NCBI GenBank assembly: GCA_017881725.1 | Contig: JADGQO010000180.1 | Coordinates: forward strand, 1-33,019 | DNA length: 33,019 nucleotides | Direction of reading: 5' to 3' | Origin: Fibrobacteria bacterium | GTDB taxonomy: Bacteria > Fibrobacterota > Fibrobacteria > UBA11236 | In this document: positions 7,604 to 16,253 of the stretch, piece after piece | How positions within the stretch are numbered: the first letter of the stretch is position 1 | Layout of the letters: each line of letters starts with the position of its first letter | Notes under the pieces: model-generated | What the model was told of the DNA's origin: nothing | What the model saw: only the letters and a program-made list of their open reading frames with translations | Database searches by the model: none | Translations under genes and position numbers: made by a program

Positions 7604-8251
7604 ATGGTCCATTTAATTGAAAACCTGGCGCCCCTTTTATTGATTGTGGAAAAGGCCTTGCTGGCCCTGCTGGTGTTTTTGGAAGCCTGTATCATCGGAA
7701 TATTCGTTTGGCGGTTGCGCGGCTACGCCGTGGCGGGCAGTGACGCCGACAAGTGGATGAAGGCATTGACCCAGGGTTTGGTATCGCCGTCGGGCCCCAA
7801 GTTGGACGTCAATGAAAAAGACGCCGCCACCGTTTCCGGACGCGTGGTTAAAACCGGTCTGGCAAATTTCGCCTTGGCGCCGGAAGCGTTGGAAAAAGTA
7901 TTTGAGGCACAAGAATCCGTGGAGAAGCGCGAGTTGGAAAAAGGCGTGGCCTTTCTGGGAACCGTGGGCGCGAATGCGCCTTTCCTAGGCCTTACCGGCA
8001 CCGTGTTGGGAATTTTGGTCGCTTTCGATCGATTCGCCGCTTCGGGTGGCCGGGGCAGCTCCGAAGTCATGGTCGCCATTTCGCAATCCCTCATCGCCAC
8101 GGCCCTGGGCCTGCTGGTCGCCATTCCCGCCGTCGTGTTCTACAACATCCTGCGCAACCGCGGCAAGACTATTTTGGATCGTTCCCGCGAGATTCGCGCC
8201 TTAATCATGGCTTGGAGCCTCAACTCCTCACTGAACCGGGTGGATGCCTGA
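7604..8251 (+). CDS. exbB: ExbB/TolQ-family proton-channel subunit
   Basis: This is a 215-residue MotA/TolQ/ExbB-family inner-membrane protein. Together with ExbD it forms the proton channel that energises TonB. There are three hydrophobic segments: about 10-36, 116-140 (the family-typical FLGTVGANAPFLGLTGTVLG) and 158-181 (AISQSLIATALGLLVAIPAVV). The long cytoplasmic loop of roughly 80 residues between the first two is normal for the family. I set the start at ATG 7604, which follows a GGAG ribosome site by about eight bases. The open frame continues upstream, but those residues (from 7517) are not ExbB-like. It overlaps the next gene by one base (TGATG), so the three genes form one translationally coupled operon. 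Confidence 0.88.
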   Translation: MVHLIENLAPLLLIVEKALLALLVFLEACIIGIFVWRLRGYAVAGSDADKWMKALTQGLVSPSGPKLDVNEKDAATVSGRVVKTGLANFALAPEALEKVFEAQESVEKRELEKGVAFLGTVGANAPFLGLTGTVLGILVAFDRFAASGGRGSSEVMVAISQSLIATALGLLVAIPAVVFYNILRNRGKTILDRSREIRALIMAWSLNSSLNRVDA

Positions 8252-8661
8252 TGGCAGGCGCGACCTCGGAGGACGAAGGCATTATCGCCACCATCAATAT
8301 CACGCCGTTGGTGGACATTTTCCTGGTGCTCCTCATCATTTTCATGATCACGAGTTCAGTCATTGATCAGCGTGAAATCAAGGTCAGTTTGCCGAAGGCG
8401 GCCCATGCCGGCGGCGAAGCGCCGAAGGCCTCGGGCATGATTATCGATAAGGATGGCCAGATCTATTTGGACGGCCAGGCCGCGGATTCCCTGCAAGTCG
8501 ACGCGGCTTTGCGACGGGATATCTCGGAAACGCCGGATTATCAGGTATTGATTTCCGCCGACCAGGATTTGGCTTACCGGTACGTGGTCCGCGCCATTGA
8601 CATCGTGCGCGGCGCCGGCATCAGCAAGTACGCGCTCAAAGTGGTGCGCCAGGCCCCGTGA
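8251..8661 (+). CDS. exbD: ExbD/TolR-family proton-channel subunit
   Basis: This is a 136-residue ExbD with a short cytoplasmic N terminus and one transmembrane helix (about 18-35). The conserved proton-carrying Asp is at residue 22 within NITPLVDIFLVLLIIFMIT. A periplasmic domain follows, with the standard DG.I...G pattern and LISADQDLAYRYVVRAIDIVRGAGI. The start ATG 8251 shares a base with the exbB stop; an upstream in-frame ATG at 8212 lies inside exbB and is unlikely. It overlaps tonB by 4 bases (GTGA). It is the partner of ExbB in using the proton gradient to drive TonB-dependent outer-membrane transport. Confidence 0.9.
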   Translation: MAGATSEDEGIIATINITPLVDIFLVLLIIFMITSSVIDQREIKVSLPKAAHAGGEAPKASGMIIDKDGQIYLDGQAADSLQVDAALRRDISETPDYQVLISADQDLAYRYVVRAIDIVRGAGISKYALKVVRQAP

Positions 8662-9386
8662 TCGCTCTGCCGCCTAAACGGGTCCGCCCCAAAAGAAAAG
8701 CGGTCAGGCCGGCTCAGGAACTACGTCTGCACCTGCCTCCGGTCGCGCGCATGGGTCGCCTGGACGCGATTCTGTCTTTGGCGGCCATCGCCATTTTTAT
8801 TTTCGTTTTTTGGGTGTCCGGAAAGTTGAGCACGCATTACGCCGATCACGATGACGAAGTGCAATTGATCGAGGAAACCCCTCCCCCACCACCCAAACCA
8901 CTTAATCTGCCTCCGCCTAAGGTGACGCCGCCGCCTCCCAAGGTGCCCGAACCGCAGCCCGTGCCGCAGAATACGCCTCCCCCGCCGCCGCAATTCGGCC
9001 TGGAAAAGGAAGCCACCACCGGAAATGGCGACATGGCCGTAGCTACTGGTAACAGTTTGGCGGTGAAAGCCGATACCGTCGTGAAGCCGCCGCCTCCAGC
9101 CCCGCCGTTGCAAATCGATCGCGAACCGGAAGCCTTGGAAAAGGTCTTGCCCCTTTACCCCGAATGGGCCGAAGAACAAGGAGTCGGCGCCAAGGTTTTG
9201 GTATTCGCGACCATCGATGAAACGGGACTAGTCGTGGCGGCAACAATCCGGCAATCGGGCGGCAAGGATTTCGATCACAACGCGCTTGCCGCGGAAAAAG
9301 CCACCAAGTACAAACCCTACTTGGAAGGCGGAAAGCCTCGTCCCGCGAGCTTCGTCAAGGAGTATGATTTCGTTCCACCGGAATGA
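8658..9386 (+). CDS. tonB: TonB-family energy transducer
   Basis: This is a 242-residue TonB. It has a basic cytoplasmic N terminus (PPKRVRPKRK), a single transmembrane helix (about 37-54), and an acidic linker followed by a proline-rich periplasm-spanning segment (about 75-112, PPPPPK and PPPPK blocks). A second short proline block lies at about 144-150, and the C-terminal TonB domain runs from about 155 to 242 (LEKVLPLYPEWAEEQGVGAKV, then VKEYDFVPP). It carries force from ExbBD to TonB-dependent receptors. The GTG start at 8658 overlaps the exbD stop (GTGA), which supports this start. No receptor gene is in the window, so the transported substrate cannot be named; coupling to a gliding or secretion system is not excluded. 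Confidence 0.9.
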   Translation: MIALPPKRVRPKRKAVRPAQELRLHLPPVARMGRLDAILSLAAIAIFIFVFWVSGKLSTHYADHDDEVQLIEETPPPPPKPLNLPPPKVTPPPPKVPEPQPVPQNTPPPPPQFGLEKEATTGNGDMAVATGNSLAVKADTVVKPPPPAPPLQIDREPEALEKVLPLYPEWAEEQGVGAKVLVFATIDETGLVVAATIRQSGGKDFDHNALAAEKATKYKPYLEGGKPRPASFVKEYDFVPPE

Positions 9387-9414
9387 AAAAGCCCCGAGGT
9401 GTGAGCCTCGGGGC
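9386..9414 (-). terminator. intrinsic terminator of the giant lipoprotein gene
   Basis: GCCCCGAGG (9391-9399) and CCTCGGGGC (9406-9414) form a perfect 9-bp stem with a 6-nt loop. Read on the minus strand the stem is followed by five T residues (9390-9386), the standard intrinsic form. It lies about 60 bp past the stop of the giant lipoprotein gene and immediately after the tonB stop. On the plus strand there is no U-run, so it may stop tonB transcripts only weakly. Confidence 0.8.
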
Positions 9415-9475
9415 GGATGAAAGCTATTTACTATTCAGCCGTTCCGTAACGGCTAAGTTACCCTCTAAATTACCC

Positions 9476-12400
9476 TTAAAGGCCCGCCATAGCCACCTTC
9501 GGCATCACGGCAATGTTTCCGTCCGCCGCCAACGCCGGTTTGGCTGGCTCCATTTTATCACCCAGGAAGATGTAAATCTGGGTGGGATTCGACGCATCGG
9601 CGGCGAAAAATATCACGCCATCGGTATTGAGGGTTGCGGGGTCGATAGCTGCGTCGAACGGTGTGCCCGCGACCTGGACTTTCACCTTGTTGTTCTTGGA
9701 AGCCAAGACATTCCTCAAGTTATCAATCGTGCCCTTATACATCGGGGGCTTAGTGGTATCCGGCGGCGTGGTTCCGGAAACGTGTGTCGTATCAACCGGG
9801 GGCATGACGGATCCGGAAGTATTGAAGCGAACCACAACCGGAGTTGAACCCGTAAGCATCAATTTACCCACATCCGCTCCCTGAGCCAGGAAGACGAAAA
9901 CATCACTAGAGCCCGAGGCGCGCTTGATGACTACCGCTTTGTGTGCTGTATCAATGTTCAAGCTACTCGGATCGACCAAGGCAGGTTCGGTGTTTCCCAA
10001 GGAGTCCTTCAGGAAAAGCACGGCGTATCCCGTTGCGGTCAAAGCAGCTTGAACATTTGCCACAGCCCCGAAGTAATAGGTTAGGCCTGAAGTCGTCACG
10101 GACCCGGGGCAGGCGCCCTTGGACGGGTCGCATGCAGTGACCGGGCAAGTACCCTTGGTTGGATCACATGTCGTAACCGGGCAGGTACCCTTGGTCGGAT
10201 CACATGTCGTAACCGCGCAGGTTCCCTTGGTCGGATCACATGTCGTAACCGGGCAGGTACCCTTGGTCGGATCACATGTCGTAACCGGGCAAGTACCCTT
10301 GGTCGGGTCGCATGCCGTAACCGGGCAGGTACCCTTGGTCGGATCACATGTCGTAACCGCGCAGGTTCCCCGGGTCGGATCGCAGGTCGGATTGGTAACC
10401 GGGGTACCCGGGTTGTTACCCGCGCACAAGCCGGTCAGGGTACCGTATTCCATCGGAGCCGGACGGATTTCCACTGCGAACACGTTATTGTGGACATCGC
10501 CTTGCGCGTCGCGTGCCTTGTCCAAAATGGACGGCATACCGGAGGTGTATTGGTCTTCCAGCAGGATGACCAAGTTCATGGATCCCATCGGCAGTCCCAT
10601 GGAATCGCTCAGGTAGGACGCCTTATGCGTGGCGCTGTCATCTTTAGCCGGAACCGCTTCGAGCTTCAACACGACCTGTCCGCACCAGGGCATGACCGCA
10701 TCCAGCACATGGGTCGAATCGTTCTTCACCCGATAGACGCGGCCGCCCATCGATACGTAGAAGTATTCATTATCCTTGAAGCTGAACTTGGTCAGGTAAT
10801 TCTTGAATCCACCCTTGCCTGCCATGAACGATTTGGAAAAGCTGGTCGTTCCGACCGGGGTAGTCGTGGTCCCGGTGCAATTCTGGCCTGCAGGGCAAGT
10901 CGTCGTCTGGTTGCAGGCGCCTTTGGTCGGATCGCAAGTGGTGGTCGGCATCTGGCAATTCGTGGCTAATGCTGTGGGGCAAATGGGTAAACTGGTAACC
11001 GGCTGGGATTGGAATCCTTGGCCTGACTTATCCTGCGCAATCCAACCCTTGAAGACGCCTTCCACGATTTGCGGCATGGGGTTCCGCAACTTAGTGCCGT
11101 CCGAGAGCTTGATGTCTCCGAGCGCGGCCTTAGCGTTGATTTGACCGGGGATTTGCTTCCGCACTCCGGCCAACGAACTCTCCTGATAGAAGTGGCCGTC
11201 TACGACCCAACCATCGCCGCTCTTCATGATGGTGCCGCCGACGTCGGAATGCTTATAGTCTATGCCGGTATGGACTTCGTACATGCCGTCGAACGTAAAG
11301 CTACCGTCCGGTTGGCTGCGGAATGACAAACCGTCGATGACCGCCAAGGTATCCCCGAAGTCGTCGATCATGGTGATCATTCCATTGGCGAAGACCAACT
11401 TGGATCCCTCGGATACGCCGGTGGGAGGCATCCGATAACTGACACTGGTCGCAGGCATGGTACTACCCATGGTTCCGGACCCTGTCGTGATATTGCCGCC
11501 AGTGCCGCCATTACTACCATTCCCGCCGCCGAGATATTTGCTCACGTCTTCTCCGCGACCGCTGGCCGCGAACTGGCTAACGTAGGGACCGCTGCCGAAG
11601 GCCACGGAGGTCTTGGCCACGGATTGGATCATGTCCACGGGACCCATCATCAGGGAGCTATTGGCGTCATAGTGCCCGCGCAGGAGCATCGAGCGACCCG
11701 CATCCGGACCGTTTTTGGGCATAGCGATCGGCAGATAGACTTCGCCGGACCCGTCGTTGAAGAAGGCGCGCACGGTATCGGTTAAGGTATCGCTGCCCAA
11801 AACCGCGGTGTAGGCGGCCCAAAGATTCTTAAGTGAATCGGTATACAGCCGGAAACCCAAGGTTTGCAAGCCGTTGGACATTTGCAGTTTGCCGCTGAAC
11901 ACGCCGATGGGAGCGGTCGCGCGGACGCGCGTGCCGGGGTTGCTCTTGGGATCCTGGGGATTGAAGCCCAGCAAGATCTCAATGTCATCCGGAAATCCGT
12001 CGCCGTCCGAATCGATCCATTGGATGCCCATCGCCTGCAACTTGGCGATCTCGGCTTTGACGCCCGCGGCGTCCGCCTTTTTCGTCACCAGACTGTCGGT
12101 GCCTTTCGGATCCAACAGCGCTTCGAGGAAGTCCGGCAATCCGTCGCCGTCCGTATCAATGCGGAAATCCGGGTACGAGCTCTTGTCCAAAGGATTGGTA
12201 TGGTATTTCACCTCGATGGCATCGGGATAGCCGTCCATGTCCATGTCGCTGAAGCTGTTCATGGTGGCGGCCCCGGCTTGCGTGGTCACGAATTGTTGTT
12301 GGTTCTGTTGCAAGGTGTTGAACGCCGCGCCGGTCGGGAAAGCCTTGCAAGCGAAGTATCCGCGGTTCGGACCGAAGTCGGATTCGCCGATATAATTCTG

Positions 12401-14932
12401 GGGATTGAATCCGGAAGCGAGGAAACCCGCCGCGGTGGAGTCCTTCAAGGCGATGACCTTCCAATTGTAGACGCCGCCGAAACCGCTGTCGACCTGGACC
12501 AGCTTAAAGATCATGTTTTCGAACATGGTGCGGTCCCAGCCGGGAAGCTTCAAGTCCTGGACGCGCCGCGCGATCAAGGTCGCATTCGTGCCTTGGGCCT
12601 GGCCCTTGGAACCCAGCACCAAGCTTTCCTCGGTGCCGTCTTTCTTGGAGGCTTTGACGAACACCAGCGCTCCGAACGGCGGGCGGCCGAATACGAATTT
12701 CGGATCTTCCGCGAGGCCGACGAGATAGCCGCCGACGCTGTCGGACTTGATGCCGGTGAATTTGAAGGTCACGTTGCCGTCCGCATCCGCGGCGTTTTCC
12801 TTCATGGGGGACGGGGATGTCAAGGTAATGGGCAGGATTTGTTTGACTTCAAAGCTCTTCGTATCGACCGTCTTATTATAATCCGCGGCCGTGCCGCCCT
12901 TGCTGCTGGATAAGATGCTGCTCACCAGCCACTGGGAGCCGTCGAAGTAAAGGCTGAATTTCAAGACCTGGAAAGAAGTGTCGGACAGGGCGCTGCTGCA
13001 ATTCCGCTGGCCGTCGCCGAAATTATTGCGGTTATACTTCTGGTAATCGATCATTTTGACGGCCAGGACGGCGCTATCCTGGTTCTTGCCCGTCATGGTA
13101 ATATTGGGATCGACCTGAAATTCCGTCTTGTCGTCCATTTTCAAGTCCTCCAACACCACGGTGGAGGTTTGCTTCAGCAAGTCGCTCATGAAATGCAGGT
13201 CCTGTTTGGCCGCGTCCATGTTCACGGGTCCGAACATCTTGGTCATGTCGGGACCGTAGCCGTACTTGTTTCCCTTGTAGGTGAACCGGGGGCCGGTGGG
13301 ATCCCATGTGATATCCGTAACGGCTACCGAATTGAAGGACTTGTCCCAGACGCCCGGCGATTGTCCCTGGTTCACGTAAGCGCTGACCCACACGTAATCG
13401 CCGCTGCCGCCCTGCGGAGCGACTTTCCAGCGCCATTGCTGGCTGCCGTCCTTGCAGGCGTCGGGGCTGTTGTCGAAAACCGGCGCCGGGAAGCCGGCGG
13501 CGCGCGCTTGCTGATCGCCTTGATCCTTGCGGATTTTATCCAGGAAATCGGATTTGGATTGCACGCTTCCGTCGTCGGAATATAGGCGGAAGGTCGGGCC
13601 GAAGGCGGCGCCGAAACGGCCGATATCGCCGGCCAAGTAAGCGTCGAAAGCGGCTTCCACCGCGAGGGCCACTTCCTTGCTGCGCCCGGTATTATCCTTG
13701 GCCGCGCCGTCGAAGTCCTTCACGGTGAAGCTGAACGAGTAATCCGAGGCCAGGGTTTGCCCGCTTAAATCTTGGATGGATTTCGGCAAGGTGACCGTAT
13801 AGGTTTTGCCGACCACCAGCGGATCCTTATGAATGAAGCTGACGCGGGCGCCATTGACTTCCCAATACCCGGTGATCGCGGGGCTGATGGTCGCGGCTTT
13901 CAATACGGAGAAATTTTCCACGGGGCGATTGAAGCTCACCGCGGGATTCTGGATGGGCTTCAGGGTTTCCTTGTCGGCCGGGCTGGTGCTTCCGACGGCG
14001 AAGGGAACGGCGGCGAGGGTTTTCGCCGAGACGGTCACGAAGGTGGCCTTGTAGGCTTTTTCCAGGGCGTTCTTGGCCAAATCCTTGACGCTGACGGGAA
14101 TGATGAGTCCATATTGCGCACCTTCCGTCAAACTGGCGACGCTGAGCGTCAACTGCTTGCTGTCGCCGCTCCAGGTCATTGTGATCCCAGTCACGGTATC
14201 CGCCAAAATCAAGGAAGTCGAAGTGTTGGTCGTGTCAATCTTGCCGAGCAGCACGCCTTTGGCCGACTCGCGGCTCATGGGCTCGGAGAAGGTGATGTTC
14301 ACCTTGGCATTCGTGGCCGGCACCGAACCGACCAAGAACACGCCGTCGCTGTTCGCGATCGAAGCGTCATAGACTCCGGAGACGGTCGGCGCGGTCACGT
14401 CTTCCACGGCCGTGGCCGTATCCATGTGAATCACCGTATCGGCCCGGGGATTCATGTTGGGGATTTGCGTCGTGACGAGCTGGAAGGTTTCCAGATCGAG
14501 GTAGACGGCGAACCCGAAATACTTGCCTTCGGGCAATACGCAGGTATAGGTGCCCGAATCGCTGGTGGTCAGCGTCGTATCCGCCGCCGTCGTCGGTTTC
14601 AGGGCGTTGAAGATCAACACCGTCGCGGCTTTCAAGGGTGTGGTCGTCATTCTCAGGAACCGGCGTTCCCCGGCGGCGTTGCTGGCCTGTTTGAGGAGTC
14701 CCATGGCGACGGACTTGCCTTCCCCGGCGAGATAGCCCGTGACCACGCCTTTGCCCTTGCCTTTATTGGCCGAGATCAGCGAGTCGATGACGCTCGCGAT
14801 GGGTACGATTTTATCCTTGGTGGTGTCCGTCGGGCCCGTCACGGTTTTTTTGTTCACCGAGCTCTTGGCCGAACATCCGAAAAGCGCCAGCGCCAACACG
14901 CACAAGGCCGCCATGAAAATATTTTTACCCAT
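9476..14932 (-). CDS. giant multidomain lipoprotein with Ig-like domains, calcium-type repeats and CDPTKG repeats
   Basis: This is an 1818-residue predicted lipoprotein. The signal peptide ends with lipobox LFGC at Cys20, so the protein is probably anchored in the outer membrane and may be surface-exposed. I chose ATG 14932 because it gives a compact lipoprotein signal. Approximate architecture: two SbsA/Big_5-type Ig-like domains (179-300, 306-407; SEPMS, SFNRP); an NTF2-like segment (from about 414); three thrombospondin-type-3, DxDxDG calcium-binding-like repeats (892-985); eight 12-residue CDPTKGTC repeats (1516-1611); and two copies of a roughly 75-residue module at the C terminus. Asp/Thr-rich linkers (TDTTKDK, DTTKPP) separate parts. 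Its closest analogues are large surface proteins that bind polysaccharide or other cells; the ligand is unknown. It ends at an intrinsic terminator and faces tonB. Confidence 0.85.
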   Translation of the reverse strand: MGKNIFMAALCVLALALFGCSAKSSVNKKTVTGPTDTTKDKIVPIASVIDSLISANKGKGKGVVTGYLAGEGKSVAMGLLKQASNAAGERRFLRMTTTPLKAATVLIFNALKPTTAADTTLTTSDSGTYTCVLPEGKYFGFAVYLDLETFQLVTTQIPNMNPRADTVIHMDTATAVEDVTAPTVSGVYDASIANSDGVFLVGSVPATNAKVNITFSEPMSRESAKGVLLGKIDTTNTSTSLILADTVTGITMTWSGDSKQLTLSVASLTEGAQYGLIIPVSVKDLAKNALEKAYKATFVTVSAKTLAAVPFAVGSTSPADKETLKPIQNPAVSFNRPVENFSVLKAATISPAITGYWEVNGARVSFIHKDPLVVGKTYTVTLPKSIQDLSGQTLASDYSFSFTVKDFDGAAKDNTGRSKEVALAVEAAFDAYLAGDIGRFGAAFGPTFRLYSDDGSVQSKSDFLDKIRKDQGDQQARAAGFPAPVFDNSPDACKDGSQQWRWKVAPQGGSGDYVWVSAYVNQGQSPGVWDKSFNSVAVTDITWDPTGPRFTYKGNKYGYGPDMTKMFGPVNMDAAKQDLHFMSDLLKQTSTVVLEDLKMDDKTEFQVDPNITMTGKNQDSAVLAVKMIDYQKYNRNNFGDGQRNCSSALSDTSFQVLKFSLYFDGSQWLVSSILSSSKGGTAADYNKTVDTKSFEVKQILPITLTSPSPMKENAADADGNVTFKFTGIKSDSVGGYLVGLAEDPKFVFGRPPFGALVFVKASKKDGTEESLVLGSKGQAQGTNATLIARRVQDLKLPGWDRTMFENMIFKLVQVDSGFGGVYNWKVIALKDSTAAGFLASGFNPQNYIGESDFGPNRGYFACKAFPTGAAFNTLQQNQQQFVTTQAGAATMNSFSDMDMDGYPDAIEVKYHTNPLDKSSYPDFRIDTDGDGLPDFLEALLDPKGTDSLVTKKADAAGVKAEIAKLQAMGIQWIDSDGDGFPDDIEILLGFNPQDPKSNPGTRVRATAPIGVFSGKLQMSNGLQTLGFRLYTDSLKNLWAAYTAVLGSDTLTDTVRAFFNDGSGEVYLPIAMPKNGPDAGRSMLLRGHYDANSSLMMGPVDMIQSVAKTSVAFGSGPYVSQFAASGRGEDVSKYLGGGNGSNGGTGGNITTGSGTMGSTMPATSVSYRMPPTGVSEGSKLVFANGMITMIDDFGDTLAVIDGLSFRSQPDGSFTFDGMYEVHTGIDYKHSDVGGTIMKSGDGWVVDGHFYQESSLAGVRKQIPGQINAKAALGDIKLSDGTKLRNPMPQIVEGVFKGWIAQDKSGQGFQSQPVTSLPICPTALATNCQMPTTTCDPTKGACNQTTTCPAGQNCTGTTTTPVGTTSFSKSFMAGKGGFKNYLTKFSFKDNEYFYVSMGGRVYRVKNDSTHVLDAVMPWCGQVVLKLEAVPAKDDSATHKASYLSDSMGLPMGSMNLVILLEDQYTSGMPSILDKARDAQGDVHNNVFAVEIRPAPMEYGTLTGLCAGNNPGTPVTNPTCDPTRGTCAVTTCDPTKGTCPVTACDPTKGTCPVTTCDPTKGTCPVTTCDPTKGTCAVTTCDPTKGTCPVTTCDPTKGTCPVTACDPSKGACPGSVTTSGLTYYFGAVANVQAALTATGYAVLFLKDSLGNTEPALVDPSSLNIDTAHKAVVIKRASGSSDVFVFLAQGADVGKLMLTGSTPVVVRFNTSGSVMPPVDTTHVSGTTPPDTTKPPMYKGTIDNLRNVLASKNNKVKVQVAGTPFDAAIDPATLNTDGVIFFAADASNPTQIYIFLGDKMEPAKPALAADGNIAVMPKVAMAGL
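10100..10387 (-). repeat. 36-bp x 8 in-frame coding tandem repeat
   Basis: Eight contiguous 36-bp units encode the 12-residue motif TCDPTKGTCPVT with small changes: Ala for Thr at position 1 in two units, CAVT for CPVT in two, and a diverged first (PTR) and last (PSKGACPGS) unit. Several inner units are nearly identical in DNA, which suggests recent unit gain or loss by slippage or recombination. Each unit has two cysteines seven residues apart. A single related copy (TTTCDPTKGACNQT) lies upstream in the same protein near 10910-10950. Confidence 0.95.
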
Positions 14933-15339
14933 CGCCGTCCATTCGAAACCAACCCGCCCGAAGGACTTTTCGTCCCGACTGGCTCTCACTTGAAATCGAT
15001 TCCATTCCATCATTGCCGAGTTCTCCGAGTTAAATTTTCCCTGAAGGATTTTGGTTTACGCCAAATCGATTCTAAGGGTTGGTCAAGAAACGGGCAACCT
15101 TTTTTGGTTTTAAAAAATTCCTCAGGTAGCGCGCGCGTTTCCCCCGGCGCCCATCACCTGAAAAAAACCAAATCCGATCCTCCCTGGAGGCGCGACGGGA
15201 AGAAGATTTCTTGACTTTTGCTCCGCCGGCCTTGGCCAAACGGTCCCAGACGTTAATTGCTAGTTTCCAGCGCTCACTTATCCGGGTCGATCGCGCGCGC
15301 CGGGCGCCGCGCGGATGCCCATCAGGAGGTCGCGTGGCC
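14933..15339. other. intergenic region between giant lipoprotein gene and yicC
   Basis: This 407-bp gap separates two divergent genes and must hold both promoters, but I cannot assign either with confidence. A TTGACT occurs near 15211 on the plus strand without a good -10. A small AACC-T6-GGTT inverted repeat lies at 15096-15109. I see no RNA gene here. Confidence 0.4.
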
Positions 15340-16215
15340 GTGCAAAGCATGACGGGTTACGGAAAATCGGAGTACGTCGGACAAGGCTATTCGATCACGG
15401 TCGAGCTGCGCACCGTAAACAACCGGTTCTTGGAATTCCAAATCCGGTCCTCAAAAAACGTGCTTCCGCTGGAAGCGAAACTGAAACAGGAACTCGGCAA
15501 ACACATCGCGCGCGGAAGCGTGAGTTGCCATATCCAATATGACAGCGAAGGTCCGAGCGGAGCCGGACTGGTTTTGAACGAGCCGGTATTTCGGGCCTAT
15601 GCGGCCGTGCTCGCGGAGATCCAGAAACGCTTGGGTGCCGGAAGCGTCGTTAACGTGTCGGACCTGCTCAAGGTTCCCGAGTTGTTCGCGGCGTCGGAAG
15701 GCTCGGAGCCTCTGGAACTCGTCGCCGGCCGGGTCATGCCCATTTTTGAAAAGGCCTGTCGCGACCTCGTAGCCATGCGCGAAAATGAAGGCGCGGTTTT
15801 GGCCCGCGATTTGGAAACGCGCATCCGCGCCTTTTATCCCGGATTGGAGAAGGTGAAAACCTTGGTGCCCACGCGCCAAAAGGAATACGTAGCGAAAATG
15901 CGCGCGCGCGTGCAGGAACTGGTAGGCGACGCGGCCCTATCCGAAGATCGCCTGCTTACGGAGATTGGATTAATGGCGGAACGATTGGACGTGACCGAAG
16001 AGATTGTCCGACTGGAGGCGCATCTCGGGCATTTCCTTGAGACCATGGCGAACCATAAAGGACCCGGGAAAAGGCTGGGCTTCCTGCTCCAGGAAATGTT
16101 GCGCGAAGTCAATACCTTGGGAACCAAAAGCCAGTTTCCCGATATGCAGCATCTCTGCGTATCTTGGAAGGAGGAACTGGAAATTATCCGGGAGCAGATT
16201 CAAAACATCGAGTGA
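15340..16215 (+). CDS. yicC: YicC/YloC-family endoribonuclease
   Basis: This is a 291-residue YicC-family protein. Members are cytoplasmic ribonucleases that act on RNA, including small regulatory RNA in E. coli. The N-terminal family signature SMTGYG lies at residues 3-8, followed by VELRTVNNRFLEFQIR. The C terminus carries the standard REVNTLGTKSQFPDMQ segment and ends with the family-typical IIREQIQNIE. I chose GTG 15340 because a strong AGGAGGT (15324-15330) lies nine bases upstream. The resulting protein matches the family's usual start two residues before SMTGYG. The frame is open further upstream but those residues are not family-like. It is divergent from the giant lipoprotein gene and convergent with the DRTGG-like gene. 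Confidence 0.93.
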   Translation: MQSMTGYGKSEYVGQGYSITVELRTVNNRFLEFQIRSSKNVLPLEAKLKQELGKHIARGSVSCHIQYDSEGPSGAGLVLNEPVFRAYAAVLAEIQKRLGAGSVVNVSDLLKVPELFAASEGSEPLELVAGRVMPIFEKACRDLVAMRENEGAVLARDLETRIRAFYPGLEKVKTLVPTRQKEYVAKMRARVQELVGDAALSEDRLLTEIGLMAERLDVTEEIVRLEAHLGHFLETMANHKGPGKRLGFLLQEMLREVNTLGTKSQFPDMQHLCVSWKEELEIIREQIQNIE

Positions 16216-16253
16216 CATTTACCGGCTTTTTGCGGGCCGAATACCGGAAAGGC

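Noticed and set aside
9391..9414. Terminator of the exbBD-tonB operon
   Set aside because: The hairpin is directly after tonB, but the U-run is only on the minus strand, so it is assigned to the giant lipoprotein gene.
10100..10387. CRISPR array
   Set aside because: The 36-bp periodicity is suggestive, but units abut with no spacers and are in frame inside a large coding sequence.
13772..15214. 480-codon plus-strand reading frame opposite the giant lipoprotein gene
   Set aside because: Low-complexity, no family resemblance, no ribosome site, and fully antisense to a well-supported gene. It is an effect of codon bias, as is the 349-codon frame at 11864-12913.
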